Source: Verrucomicrobiota bacterium
Lineage (GTDB): Bacteria > Verrucomicrobiota > Verrucomicrobiia > Opitutales > UBA953
Length of the DNA: 64,000 nt
Direction: 5' to 3'
Assembly (NCBI GenBank): GCA_003569205.1
Contig: BGOK01000002.1
Coordinates: 186,001-250,000, forward strand
Shown: one piece after another, positions 52,948 to 62,294 of the stretch
How the letters are laid out: the number at the start of each line of letters is the position of its first letter
Position numbering within the stretch: position 1 is the first letter of the stretch
Made by a program: the position numbers and the translations under genes
The notes under the pieces: generated by a model
The model's input: only the letters and a program-made list of their open reading frames with translations
What the model was told of the DNA's origin: nothing
Database searches by the model: none

Positions 52948-54354
52948 ATGCGGATTTATTTCATGGGCATCTGCGGCACGGCGATGGGTAATGCCGCTTT
53001 GTTGATGCGTTCGCTGGGTCACGAAGTGCAGGGTGCCGATACGGGCGTCTATCCGCCCATGTCCGATCACCTTCGGGCCGCTGGCATCGAGATCTTGGAA
53101 GGTTGGTCCGCGGAACGCTTGGCGCAACTCAAGCCCGACCTCGTCGTGGTGGGTAACGTAGCTTCCCGCGGACACCCAGAGGTTGAGTGGTTGCTGGAAG
53201 CCCGCTCGCAACCGTACGTCTCCTTGCCGGAGCTCCTACGCACGCGCCTCCTGAACGAGCGACGCAACATCGTTGTCGCCGGTACGCACGGGAAGACAAC
53301 GACGACCTGCATGGCGGCCGTCCTTTTACAGGCCAACGGCGCAAACCCTGGTTGGCTCGTCGGCGGGGTGCCGCGTGATCTCCCCGACAGTTCTCACCCC
53401 GGCAAGTCGGGCGGCCCGTTTGTCATCGAGGGCGACGAATACGACACGGCTTTTTTCGATAAGCGGAGTAAGTTCATTCAGTACCTGCCGCATGTCCTCG
53501 CCATTAATAACTGCGAGTTCGACCACGCCGACATCTTCCGCGACCTCGTCGATGTCCTGCGCACCTTCTCGCATGTCATCCGGATTGTCCCGCGCGACGG
53601 CGCCATCGTTGCCAATGGCGATGACGCCAACGTCCTTGGCCTCGTCAAGAACGTGACGTGGGCTCCGGTGATTCGCGTCGGCACCGGCGCCGACAACGAT
53701 GCGGTCATCGCCGATTTCAAAGAGACCTCCACCGGCTCTTCCTTCACGCTTCATTGGAAGGGGAGGGAATGGGGGCGCGTGCAGTGGGCTTTGCCTGGCT
53801 TGTTTAACGCCCGTAACGCCGCCATGGCCGCGGTTTCAGCCGGCCTCCTGCTCGATCGCCAAGATCCGACCAAGCTTAAGCTCGAGGCCTTGGCAAAGTT
53901 CCAGGGCGTCATGCGCCGTCAGCAGGTCCTTGTTGACCGGGCCGATCGCGTGGTCATCGAAGATTTTGGTCATCACCCGACGGCCCTGAAACTCACCTTG
54001 GAATCTTTACGGGCCCGTTATCCGCAGCATCGCCTCATCGCTTGCTTCGAGCCGCGTAGCAACACCGCCGCCCGTAAGGTCATGCAGGATGCCTTCCGCG
54101 ATGCGCTCATGCTCGCGGACGATGTCTATCTCGCACCGGCTCATCGCGCCGACACGCTCGGCGGCGAAAGCTTTGACAGCACTGGCGTGGCCGCAGTCAT
54201 CTCCGCTTCGGGTCGCCGCGGGTTTGCACCCGCCTCCAATGACGCCTTGCTGGATACCTTGCGACTGCACACGGCCGAAGGGCAGGGGGCACGTTGCATC
54301 GTCTTCTTCTCGAATGGGGCCTTCGGTGGCATCATCAAGAAGTTCGCCTCCTGA
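52948..54354 (+). CDS. mpl: UDP-N-acetylmuramate:L-alanyl-gamma-D-glutamyl-meso-diaminopimelate ligase
   Basis: Recycles the murein tripeptide by joining it to UDP-MurNAc. The 468-residue product has the Mur ligase N-terminal Rossmann start (RIYFMGICGTAMGN), ATP loop VAGTHGKTTTT near residue 112, central-domain motifs and the C-terminal domain. It resembles MurC; the motif FEPRSNT in the C-terminal half and the GICGTAMG start speak for Mpl. The Met at 52948 is chosen; the frame opens earlier inside the upstream terminator. The presence of Mpl implies a peptidoglycan with meso-diaminopimelate. Confidence 0.88.
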   Translation: MRIYFMGICGTAMGNAALLMRSLGHEVQGADTGVYPPMSDHLRAAGIEILEGWSAERLAQLKPDLVVVGNVASRGHPEVEWLLEARSQPYVSLPELLRTRLLNERRNIVVAGTHGKTTTTCMAAVLLQANGANPGWLVGGVPRDLPDSSHPGKSGGPFVIEGDEYDTAFFDKRSKFIQYLPHVLAINNCEFDHADIFRDLVDVLRTFSHVIRIVPRDGAIVANGDDANVLGLVKNVTWAPVIRVGTGADNDAVIADFKETSTGSSFTLHWKGREWGRVQWALPGLFNARNAAMAAVSAGLLLDRQDPTKLKLEALAKFQGVMRRQQVLVDRADRVVIEDFGHHPTALKLTLESLRARYPQHRLIACFEPRSNTAARKVMQDAFRDALMLADDVYLAPAHRADTLGGESFDSTGVAAVISASGRRGFAPASNDALLDTLRLHTAEGQGARCIVFFSNGAFGGIIKKFAS

Positions 54355-54365
54355 CGCGCCGTCGC

Positions 54366-55286
54366 TCAGCGCCCGCCGGCGAGTCCGTGAATGACCGACG
54401 CGGCTTGAGCATCGCTGGTAATCTGGACCTGGAGGACGGCAAGATTCGCAAACTTCTGTTCGTGGCGGAGGAAATGTAACCAGCGGATACGCACGGCTGC
54501 CCCCGTCGTCGGAATCGGTCCGGAGGCTCGGAGGATATGCGTTTCAAGGAGCGGCTCCACCGGACCGCTTTCAACCGTTGGCCGAAGTCCCCAATTAGCG
54601 ACGGCAGGTTCGGCGAGGCCATCGGCATTGACGAGTTCGACCGCGTAGACGCCGAAAGCTGGGCGCAACTCCGGGTTCCACAGCAGGTTTAAAGTCGGGA
54701 AGCCAATGGTGCGACCGAGGCGCCGACCATCGATGATGTTGCCCGTGGCTTCATAGGGCCGGAGCAGCATGCGGTTGGCCAAGGCGAGGTCGCCGTGGCG
54801 CAAGGCGGCCCGGACACGCGAACTGCTCACGGCTTCACCGTCAAGAGCCACTGGTTCGACGAGATGAACGGCGAGCCCGAGTTTGCCGGCATCACGGACG
54901 AGAGATTCACCGTCCCCAGTCCGGCCTTGCCCGTAACGGAAGTTTGCACCGACGTGGACTGAGCGAAGTCCTTTGAAGTGATGCAAGAGCCAAGCCGGGA
55001 AGTCCACGGCTTCCATCGCTGCATGCTGGAGGGTGAACTCTTGGTGGTGGATAAATTCGGCACCAGCCTCGGTTAGGCGTTCGTCTTTCTGCGTACGATT
55101 GAGGATGAGTGGGACCGCGGATTCTGGCCGCAGAACCTTGCTCGGATGCGGTTCATAGGTCATGACCCCGACGCTGCCATGGGCTTGGCGGGCGGCGGCG
55201 CGGGCGGAATGTAAGACGGCGCGGTGGCCGAGGTGTACCCCATCAAAGGCCCCCAGTGCGAGGTGGATGCTTGGGGCGTGGCTCAT
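54366..55286 (-). CDS. ribF: Bifunctional riboflavin kinase/FAD synthetase
   Basis: Makes FMN and FAD from riboflavin. The 306-residue product has the FAD synthetase domain first ([11 protein letters not shown] with the HxGH-like motif, and the [13 protein letters not shown] region) and the riboflavin kinase domain last ([15 protein letters not shown], with the PTxN motif, and ETHIL). Its start overlaps the truB stop by four bases (ATGA on the minus strand), so nrnA, truB and ribF are translated from one message. Confidence 0.95.
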   Translation of the reverse strand: MSHAPSIHLALGAFDGVHLGHRAVLHSARAAARQAHGSVGVMTYEPHPSKVLRPESAVPLILNRTQKDERLTEAGAEFIHHQEFTLQHAAMEAVDFPAWLLHHFKGLRSVHVGANFRYGQGRTGDGESLVRDAGKLGLAVHLVEPVALDGEAVSSSRVRAALRHGDLALANRMLLRPYEATGNIIDGRRLGRTIGFPTLNLLWNPELRPAFGVYAVELVNADGLAEPAVANWGLRPTVESGPVEPLLETHILRASGPIPTTGAAVRIRWLHFLRHEQKFANLAVLQVQITSDAQAASVIHGLAGGR

Positions 55287-56011
55287 CCCAAGGCGATACT
55301 CGGCACGGCCTCGTGCACGGGGATCAAGCTGGCGACGAGTTGTTCGCGGGTCATGGCACCGAGTTCCATGAGGGTCTTCGACCGGTCGACGTGCAGGTTG
55401 CCGGAGAGCGTGCGGCGGAGCATGGTGAGGTGCGCCCCTGGGCCGAGCTTACGTCCGAGGTCATAGGCGATGGTGCGCACATACGTGCCCTTAGTGCAAT
55501 GCACGCGGAAGTTGAGTCGGGGGCTCTCCCAAGCGAGTAGTTCGAAGGCGTCGATACGGATAAAGCGCGGCTCGCGTTCAACTTCGATGCCCTTGCGCGC
55601 GAGCTCGTAGAGTTTCTTACCGCCAATCTTTTTAGCCGAGTGCATCGGCGGAAGCTGGTGCTGGTCGCCCAGCATCGTGGCCATCGCGGCAGCCACTTGG
55701 GCTTGCTCCAGTTCCGGGACGGGATTGGTTTCGGTCGTTTCGCCATCGGCGTCCTGAGAATCCGTGACCACGCCGAGCGTGGCTTCACCGAGGTATTCCT
55801 TTTCCTGCGACATCAAATATTGCGAGGCCTTGGTGGCTTTGCCCACGAGGATGATGAGTAGGCCCGTCGCCATCGGATCGAGCGTGCCAGCGTGGCCGAC
55901 CCGGCGGGTCTGGTAGAGCCAGCGGACCTTGTCGACGACGTCGTGCGAGGTAATGCCTTGCGGCTTGTCGACCAGCAGGACGCCTTCGGGTTCGGGCAGA
56001 CCGTCGCTCAT
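55283..56011 (-). CDS. truB: tRNA pseudouridine(55) synthase
   Basis: Modifies U55 in the T-loop of tRNAs. The 242-residue product has the motif I region [11 protein letters not shown], the catalytic Asp in [13 protein letters not shown] (motif II) and the [20 protein letters not shown] block. It is shorter than E. coli TruB (314) because the C-terminal PUA-type domain is reduced. It overlaps both neighbours by four bases. Confidence 0.94.
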   Translation of the reverse strand: MSDGLPEPEGVLLVDKPQGITSHDVVDKVRWLYQTRRVGHAGTLDPMATGLLIILVGKATKASQYLMSQEKEYLGEATLGVVTDSQDADGETTETNPVPELEQAQVAAAMATMLGDQHQLPPMHSAKKIGGKKLYELARKGIEVEREPRFIRIDAFELLAWESPRLNFRVHCTKGTYVRTIAYDLGRKLGPGAHLTMLRRTLSGNLHVDRSKTLMELGAMTREQLVASLIPVHEAVPSIALG

Positions 56012-57009
56012 CGGGCGGAATGCTCGCGGTAATGTTCGGCCACGATGCCGAGGATGCGAGGCCGGTCCTTGGCCAGCGTGCAGCCTAGCATATTAAAGCC
56101 TGCGGCTAGGACATGGCCACCGCCATTCAGTTTGCCGGCAAGGAGGTCGAGGCGAAGGCGTGGGTCGCGGCCACGCAGGCTGCCGCGAACACCGTCATGG
56201 CCTTCTTCCATGAGCACGGCGATTTCGACGCCCTCGACTGAGCGGGGAAATTCTACGAGGCCTTCTTTATCTTCTTTCGTGGTGCCTGTCGCGGCGTAGT
56301 CAGCCTGGGTGAGTTCGCCGGAGCAGATCTTACCGTCTTCGTGAAATTGAATTGAGTTGAGGAAGCGTTTGGTGAGTTCGAGTTTCCCCCGACTTTCGTG
56401 CTCAAAGACGAGGAAGTTCGTCTCCGCTGGGTTCGCACCGCGTTCAATCAGCTCGGCGGCCAAGGCGAAAACTTCGGCGGTCGCGCTGGCGTAACTGAAC
56501 CGCCCGGTGTCGGTCACGATGCCGAGGTGCAAGGCCTTGGCGGTGGCGGCGTCGCAGCCCAGGTTATGGCGGAGCGCGCCGTAAGCGAGTACGTGGCAAG
56601 TCGCCGCGGCTGTCTTCACCACAATATTATGTTGAGCGTAGCCGGGGTTCGAGGCGTGGTGGTCGATGTTGCCCCAGAGCTGCCCGCCGAACTTGTCCAA
56701 GAGGTCGGGCCCAATGCGAGACGCATCGGCACAGTCGACCGCGACAGCCACCCGGCCATCTGGGACATATTGGTCACCCGTGAGGAAGGTGAGCCCCTGG
56801 GTGTAAGATACCATGTTCAGTGGCACCCGGTCGCGGTTGACGCAGAGGGTGTCGATCCCCGCCGCCAAGAGGATGCGGCAGAGGGCGACCTGGGAGCCGA
56901 TGCAGTCGCCATCGGGGCGCATGTGCCCTAATACGGCCACTTTCTGGCCTTGGAGGCCTTGGACGAGCCCCTGGAGAGCGGGTCCGGCTGCTTGCATGCT
57001 GATTCCCAT
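56008..57009 (-). CDS. nrnA: DHH/DHHA1 phosphoesterase, NrnA-like
   Basis: Degrades very short RNA oligonucleotides and, in many bacteria, 3'-phosphoadenosine phosphate or cyclic dinucleotide products. The 333-residue product has the DHH signatures [21 protein letters not shown] and NIDHHASN, and the DHHA1 C-terminal motif [11 protein letters not shown]. It is first of the three-gene operon with truB and ribF, as in many bacteria. A second Met four codons in is possible. Confidence 0.9.
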   Translation of the reverse strand: MGISMQAAGPALQGLVQGLQGQKVAVLGHMRPDGDCIGSQVALCRILLAAGIDTLCVNRDRVPLNMVSYTQGLTFLTGDQYVPDGRVAVAVDCADASRIGPDLLDKFGGQLWGNIDHHASNPGYAQHNIVVKTAAATCHVLAYGALRHNLGCDAATAKALHLGIVTDTGRFSYASATAEVFALAAELIERGANPAETNFLVFEHESRGKLELTKRFLNSIQFHEDGKICSGELTQADYAATGTTKEDKEGLVEFPRSVEGVEIAVLMEEGHDGVRGSLRGRDPRLRLDLLAGKLNGGGHVLAAGFNMLGCTLAKDRPRILGIVAEHYREHSAR

Positions 57010-57089
57010 AGTGTAGTGTGGAAGAAACCAGCCCGCCCGACCGCTGGCAAAGGCAAAAGGCGAGGTTATTTACAATCACGGGTCCCCGC

Positions 57090-57119
57090 TTGATGCCCCG
57101 AATGGCTTGGGCATAGTAT
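57090..57119 (+). promoter_or_regulatory. Sigma-70-type promoter for clpC with an internal inverted repeat
   Basis: TTGATG (57090-57095), an 18-base spacer and TAGTAT (57114-57119). Between the boxes ATGCCC (57093-57098) and GGGCAT (57108-57113) form an inverted repeat, which may be an operator. The clpC ATG is 41 bases further on. Confidence 0.5.
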
Positions 57120-57159
57120 CTGCTTAACAGGCTCTCAAGCCCACCCCACCACCCATCCC

Positions 57160-59715
57160 ATGGACAAGGACAAGAATAACAACAATTTCACGCCCCGCGC
57201 CCGTAAGGTCGTGGAGCTCGCCCGGGCCGAAGCGCGCCGATTCAACCACAACTACGTCGGGACGGAGCACATCCTGCTCGGCCTGATCAAGTTGGGCGAA
57301 GGCGTGGCCGTCAATGTCCTCGGCCGGATGGGCCTCGACCTGAAGAGTGTCCGCTCTGCCGTTGAGAAGCAGGTCGGCCAAGGGCCCGAGGAGGCTAAGG
57401 CTCCCGACACCATTCCGCTCACACCGCGCGTGCAGAAGGTCATGGCTCATGCCGTGACGGAAGCCCGCAGCCTCGGTCATGCCTACGTTGGCACCGAACA
57501 CATCTTGCTGGGTCTCCTGAAAGAAGGGGAGGGCGTCGCGGCCCGTGTCCTCCAGCAACTCGACGTCGACCTTGAGCGTTGCCGCAAAGAAATCCTCGCC
57601 GATATCGACCCCAACGCTTCCGTTGAGGGCGAAAGTAAGTCGGAAGACACTCCGCCGGAGGAGAAGTCCGATGGCGAAGATACGCCGCCGCCGCGTCGCT
57701 CCGGCGAAGAAGCTGGCCGCCCCGGTCGGAACGAGCGTCTCTCGCTGCTGAAGACTTTTGGCCGCGACCTCACCGAGATGGCTCGTGCTGGCGAACTCGA
57801 CCCGGTCATTGGTCGAAAGGAAGAAATCCGCCGGGTGGTGCAGATCCTCTGTCGTCGGACGAAGAATAACCCTGTCCTCATCGGCGAAGCTGGCGTCGGC
57901 AAGACCGCCATCGTCGAAGGCTTGGCCCAAGAAATCGCCTCTGGCATTGTTCCGGAAATCCTGCTCGACCGTAAGGTCGTGACGCTGGACCTCGCCCTCA
58001 TGGTCGCAGGCACCAAGTACCGCGGCCAGTTCGAAGAGCGCATCAAGGGGATCATGGATGAGATTAAGCGTGCTAAAAACATCATCCTGTTCATCGACGA
58101 AATGCACACCATCGTTGGCGCCGGTGCGGCCGAAGGCGCGATGGATGCCTCTAATATCCTTAAGCCAGCGTTGTCCCGCGGCGAAATCCAGTGCGTCGGT
58201 GCGACGACCTTGTCCGAATACCGTAAGCACATTGAGAAGGACGCCGCCCTCGAGCGCCGCTTCCAGTCCGTGAAGGTGGATGACCCGTCGCCAGACGACG
58301 CGGTCCTCATTCTGCGCGGCATTCGTTCGAAGTACGAAGACCACCATAAGTGCGAATACACCGACGCCGCCATTGAGGCCGCGGTTCGCCTCTCGCACCG
58401 TTACATCACCGCCCGCCATCTCCCAGATAAGGCCATCGACGTGATGGATGAAGCCGGCGCGCGCGCCCGTATTCGTTCGCTCAACCTTCCGCCCGAGCTC
58501 GATAAGGCCCAGGCCGACATTGACGCGGTCGTGCTCCAGAAGGAGGACGCTTCCCGTCACCAGAAGTTCGAGGAAGCCGCCAATCTGCGCGACCAGGAGA
58601 AGAAGCTCCGCGCCAAGCGCGAGAAGATGCTCGAAGAGTGGCGTAAGAAGCGCGACGAGAAGCGTATCGTCGTCGACGAAGACGAGATGCTCCACATTGT
58701 CGCCGATTGGACGGGCGTCCCGCTCAACCGCATGGAGAAGAAGGAGACCCAGAAGCTCCTCGACCTCGAGACGGACCTGCAGGGTAGCGTCATTGGTCAG
58801 GAACGAGCCTGCGAAGTCATCGCCCGCGCGTTGCGCCGCTCCCGCGCTGACCTTAAGGACCCCCGCCGTCCAATCGGTTCTTTCCTCTTCCTCGGCCCGA
58901 CTGGCGTCGGCAAGACGCTCTTGGCCCGCACCCTCGCAGAACGCATGTTCGGCGAGAAAGAAGCGATTATCCAAATCGACATGTCCGAGTACATGGAGAA
59001 ATTCACGGTCTCTCGTATGATTGGTTCGCCGCCCGGCTATGTCGGCCATGACGAAGGCGGTCAGCTGACTGAACAGGTCCGCCGGAAGCCTTACTCCGTG
59101 GTGCTCTTCGACGAAATCGAAAAGGCCCACCCCGACGTCATCCAGCTCCTCTTGCAGGCCTTGGAAGACGGTCGCCTGACCGATTCGCTCGGCCGCGTGG
59201 TCGATTTCCGTAACACGATTATCATCATGACGTCCAACGTTGGCGCGGATGTGCTGCAGCGTAATAACTCCGTGGGCTTTGATGTGGGCGTGGATTCTAC
59301 CCGTGACTACGAGAAGCTTAAGGAGCGCATCATGGATGAGACCAAGCGCGCCTTTAAGCCGGAGTTCCTCAATCGCCTCACGGATATTATCATCTTCCAG
59401 CAGCTGGCGAAGACGCACATGACCAAGATCGTCGACATCGAAGTCGCCAAGGTCGCCAAGCGCCTCCTCGACCTCGGCGTGAAGCTGGTCGTTAACGAAG
59501 CTGCCCGTGGCTACCTCGTCGACAACGGCTGGGATGAAAAGTACGGCGCCCGCCCGCTCCGCCGCGCGGTCGAACGTCTCCTCGAAGACCCGTTGGCCGA
59601 ATCCATCTTACGCGACGACTATAACAAGGAAGAGCCAGTCATCGTCTCGGTGGGCGACAAGGGCCTAGTCTTCACGCAGAAGAAGTCGGGCGCTGATACC
59701 GAGCCCAAGGCTTGA
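57160..59715 (+). CDS. clpC: ATP-dependent Clp protease ATPase subunit ClpC
   Basis: Hexameric AAA+ unfoldase that feeds ClpP. The 851-residue product has two N-terminal Clp repeats ([20 protein letters not shown] and [20 protein letters not shown]), a first AAA domain with Walker A GEAGVGKT near residue 242, a middle domain with a UVR-type motif ([14 protein letters not shown] near 466), and a second AAA domain with GPTGVGKT near 580. This is the ClpC rather than the ClpA/ClpB layout. Its stop overlaps the start of the DUF423 gene. Confidence 0.96.
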   Translation: MDKDKNNNNFTPRARKVVELARAEARRFNHNYVGTEHILLGLIKLGEGVAVNVLGRMGLDLKSVRSAVEKQVGQGPEEAKAPDTIPLTPRVQKVMAHAVTEARSLGHAYVGTEHILLGLLKEGEGVAARVLQQLDVDLERCRKEILADIDPNASVEGESKSEDTPPEEKSDGEDTPPPRRSGEEAGRPGRNERLSLLKTFGRDLTEMARAGELDPVIGRKEEIRRVVQILCRRTKNNPVLIGEAGVGKTAIVEGLAQEIASGIVPEILLDRKVVTLDLALMVAGTKYRGQFEERIKGIMDEIKRAKNIILFIDEMHTIVGAGAAEGAMDASNILKPALSRGEIQCVGATTLSEYRKHIEKDAALERRFQSVKVDDPSPDDAVLILRGIRSKYEDHHKCEYTDAAIEAAVRLSHRYITARHLPDKAIDVMDEAGARARIRSLNLPPELDKAQADIDAVVLQKEDASRHQKFEEAANLRDQEKKLRAKREKMLEEWRKKRDEKRIVVDEDEMLHIVADWTGVPLNRMEKKETQKLLDLETDLQGSVIGQERACEVIARALRRSRADLKDPRRPIGSFLFLGPTGVGKTLLARTLAERMFGEKEAIIQIDMSEYMEKFTVSRMIGSPPGYVGHDEGGQLTEQVRRKPYSVVLFDEIEKAHPDVIQLLLQALEDGRLTDSLGRVVDFRNTIIIMTSNVGADVLQRNNSVGFDVGVDSTRDYEKLKERIMDETKRAFKPEFLNRLTDIIIFQQLAKTHMTKIVDIEVAKVAKRLLDLGVKLVVNEAARGYLVDNGWDEKYGARPLRRAVERLLEDPLAESILRDDYNKEEPVIVSVGDKGLVFTQKKSGADTEPKA

Positions 59716-60061
59716 TGTCGGGTCGCCTAATCACTGCAGGTCTCCTGGGTGCGACCGCGGTCGCACTCGGGGCCTTCGGTGCCCATGGTCTAAAAGACCA
59801 CCTGGCCCTCATTCCTGAGGCTGGAGGCTGGTGCAGACCGCCACGTTTTACTTACTATCCCACGCTTTGGCCGTCGGAGCGATTCCTTCGCCCTCGGCTT
59901 GGCCCGCTCGCCTCTGGTCGGCGGGAGCGTTAATCTTCGCCGCAACCTTATACGCGATGGCCTTGGGCGCACCGCGTTGGCTCGGTGCCATCACGCCTCT
60001 GGGTGGCACGCTGCTGATTGCCGGCTGGCTAAGCTTAGCTTGGGTCGCTCGCCGCCGCTGA
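59715..60061 (+). CDS. DUF423 membrane protein, with one frame break
   Basis: Small inner-membrane protein of the YgdD/DUF423 family, about 115 residues after correction. The first frame gives [30 protein letters not shown] and GGW; one base (G) is missing near 59833, after which the frame one base back continues QTATFYLLSHALAVGAI to LGAITPLGGTLLIAGWLSLA. The family pattern (GAFGAHGL, W-QTA-xY-x-x-HAL, PxGG) is kept on both sides of the break. The start overlaps the clpC stop (TGATG), so it is probably translated after clpC. Function unknown. Confidence 0.75.
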
Positions 60062-60112
60062 GCTCCGGCCGCGAATCTTTGACTTCCCGCGTCGGCTGGC
60101 CTGGGATGGCTT

Positions 60113-60567
60113 ATGGCTCCCTACCACGTCTCTCGCGCCCGTGAGCAGCTCGGGGTTTTTCCCGGGAAGAGGTCCTCGGTAAGCTGAACCGCGGCGAATT
60201 GCTTCCTGCCGACCTTGCTTGGACCGAGGGCATGGCCGACTGGCAGCCACTGGGCACGCTCTTTCCGCCCTCGGTCGGTACGCCGCCGCCGGTGCCGACT
60301 CCGGTCGATCCGTTGCTATCGATGGTGATTCCCATCAACCGTTCAGGGTGGGCCATTGCGGCGGGCTACCTGGCGCTGGGCTCCGTCTTATGTGTGCCCG
60401 CGCCCATCGCGTTGTTCTGTGGCATCATGGCCTTACGCGACCTGAAGCGACACCCGCACCTCCAGGGTGCCGGCCGGGCATGGTTCGGCATCATCATGGG
60501 TTCCTTGGGGACGGTGCTGCTTCTGCTGGCCTGCGCTGGCTTCGCTATCGAGGAGCTCACGAGATGA
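60113..60567 (+). CDS. GYF-domain plus DUF4190-like membrane protein, with one frame break
   Basis: The frame starting at the ATG at 60113 gives APYHVSRAREQLGVF. One T appears missing in TTTTT (60156-60160); the next frame then continues REEVLGKLNRGELLPADLAW and TEGMADWQPLGTLF. Together they form a GYF_2-type domain with its closing W-x-EGMxDW-x-PL motif. A Pro-rich linker and two hydrophobic segments follow (GWAIAAGYLALGSVLCVPAP, GIIMGSLGTVLLLLACAGFA), a DUF4190-like pattern. Corrected length is about 151 residues. Proteins of this design are common in Verrucomicrobiota and Planctomycetota; function unknown. It overlaps the next gene (ATGA). Confidence 0.68.
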
Positions 60568-60857
60568 CACCCGCCGAGCTGAAGCAGTCCGCCCTGAAGG
60601 ACGCGCGCCCGCCGGCTGGCTTGGGTGAGGCCGCCCTCGCCCTCTGGTATCTCAAGAAAGGCGATTGGGATAAGTCGCACGCCATCGCGCAGGACCTCCA
60701 TGATGCCCACGGCGCATGGATCCATGGCCTGCTGCATCTCATCGAGGGGGATCTCAGCAATGCCCGCTATTGGTTCGCGGAGGCGGGTCGTCCGCCGGTG
60801 AAGCCCGCGCAAGCCGAGGCCCTGTGGGACGAGATTGCTACGGTAGTCTTGGCCTAG
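60564..60857 (+). CDS. Small helical-repeat protein, function unknown
   Basis: A 97-residue soluble protein, ATGA-coupled to the GYF-domain gene. It reads as two or three amphipathic helices with the pattern ALALWYLKKGDWDKSHAIAQ and GLLHLIEGDLSNARYWFAEAG, which resembles two TPR-like repeats. Coupling suggests it acts with the upstream protein. No catalytic motif is visible. Confidence 0.65.
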   Translation: MTPAELKQSALKDARPPAGLGEAALALWYLKKGDWDKSHAIAQDLHDAHGAWIHGLLHLIEGDLSNARYWFAEAGRPPVKPAQAEALWDEIATVVLA

Positions 60858-60903
60858 TCTTTCGCCCCGCTTGCTTCCAGTGGGTTTTAATTACGGTCAG
60901 GTT

Positions 60904-61442
60904 ATGCGCTTCCTCGCCCTCTTGGCCACGCTCTTGACCCTCTCTATGCACGCCGCCGAATCCCCCAATCTACTGACCATTCCGCTTAAGGACATCGATG
61001 GCAAGGAGATGACCCTCGCAGCCAACAAGGCCAAGGTCGTCTTAGTCGTCAACGTGGCCAGCGCATGTGGCTACACCGCTCAATACGAGGGTCTTGAAGC
61101 CCTTTATCGTAAGTACAAGGCCAAGGGCCTCGTCATCGTGGGCGTCCCTTGTAATGACTTCGGTGGCCAGGAGCCCGGCACCGAGGCGGAGATCAAAAAG
61201 TTCTGCTCCAGCCGTTTTGAGGTCACGTTCCCCCTGACCAGTAAAGTCAGCACGAAAGGTAAGACCGCCCATCCCTTGTTCGTCGCTTTGACCGGCAAGG
61301 AAGCCGGCCATCCCGGTCCCGTATCTTGGAACTTCAACAAGTTCCTACTGGGCCCAGACGGCAAGTTGCTCGCCCGCTTTGATTCGTCGTTGCGCCGGAG
61401 TCGGCTGAACTTCAGGCCGTGATTGAGAAGGCCCTAAAGTAA
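60904..61442 (+). CDS. Glutathione peroxidase-like protein, exported, with one frame break
   Basis: Thiol peroxidase of the GPx family. The product has a signal peptide (MRFLALLATLLTLSMHAAES), the catalytic Cys in VNVASACGYTAQY, the Gln in CNDFGGQEPG and the Trp/Asn in VSWNFNKFL. Cys rather than selenocysteine is encoded. The frame breaks near 61389 (one G missing); corrected, it ends APESAELQAVIEKALK at 61442, giving about 179 residues. Without correction the last residues do not match the family. Export to the periplasm is inferred from the signal peptide. It is convergent with the TSUP gene. Confidence 0.85.
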
Positions 61443-61451
61443 GACCGGCGC

Positions 61452-62204
61452 TTAGGCCGGCCAGAGTAGTTTTAGGATTAGCCCGAGTACGACCGTTAGG
61501 AACGCCCCGCGGATGAGCCCGGCGCCGTGCTTGAGTACGAGCCCAGAGCCGAGTCGCGCGCCGATGAGCTGGCCGCCGATCATGGCCAAGGCGACCCAAG
61601 GGGCGACGTGACCGAGCCAAGCAAACACCACGAGTGAACCGAGATTACTAGCGAGGTTCACGACCTTGGTGAAGGCGTTGGCGTGCGTCAGTTCCTGGCC
61701 GAGTAGGGTCACCAAGGCCAGAATCCAGAAGGCTCCCGTGCCGGGCCCGAAGAACCCGTCGTAGAAGCCGAGCGTCAGGCCGAAGATCCACGAGAAAAGA
61801 AAGGCGTTCATCCGCGCGCGGGTCGTCGCCGTGCCGAGCCGTGGGCTGGCGATGACATAAGCGACCACCGCGAGGAGCATCCAAGGAATCGCTTTCTTCA
61901 GGGCATCGTTACCGATGAGCGTGAGCACGTAGGCCCCGCCCATAGAGCCGAGAAAAGAGAGCAGGGCGGCCAGCCGGACCTCTGCCCATTGGACGAGACC
62001 AGCCTGTGCATAACGGCTGACGGCGATAGCCGTACCAAAGGAGCTTTGGGCCTTGTTCGTCCCGAGCGCCAACTGTGGCGGTAGTCCCGCCCAAAGTAAG
62101 GCTGGGAGGGTAATCAAGCCGCCACCGCCGGCAATTGAGTCGATGAACCCGCCCAAGAGCCCCGCTCCGAAGAGCAGCACGTAGACGTGAGGGGCGAGGT
62201 CCAT
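61452..62204 (-). CDS. TSUP-family permease (TauE/SafE)
   Basis: A 250-residue inner-membrane protein with about eight hydrophobic segments and the family repeat at both ends (GLLGGFIDSIAGGGGLITLP near the start and MIGGQLIGARLGSGLVLKHG near the end). Members move sulfite, sulfoacetate or similar anions, but the substrate cannot be assigned. It is divergent from the FAD oxidoreductase with a 90-base gap. Confidence 0.88.
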   Translation of the reverse strand: MDLAPHVYVLLFGAGLLGGFIDSIAGGGGLITLPALLWAGLPPQLALGTNKAQSSFGTAIAVSRYAQAGLVQWAEVRLAALLSFLGSMGGAYVLTLIGNDALKKAIPWMLLAVVAYVIASPRLGTATTRARMNAFLFSWIFGLTLGFYDGFFGPGTGAFWILALVTLLGQELTHANAFTKVVNLASNLGSLVVFAWLGHVAPWVALAMIGGQLIGARLGSGLVLKHGAGLIRGAFLTVVLGLILKLLWPA

Positions 62205-62294
62205 AGCGAGGTCATAGATTGCTGGTGCGGTCGGGTCAACGCTCTGACGAGCCGGCGTTGACTCCAGGTATCGACGTTTTACTTTGCATCTCCG

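Noticed and set aside
60904-61442. Selenoprotein-type glutathione peroxidase.
   Set aside because: The catalytic codon is TGT (Cys); no in-frame TGA occurs at that place.
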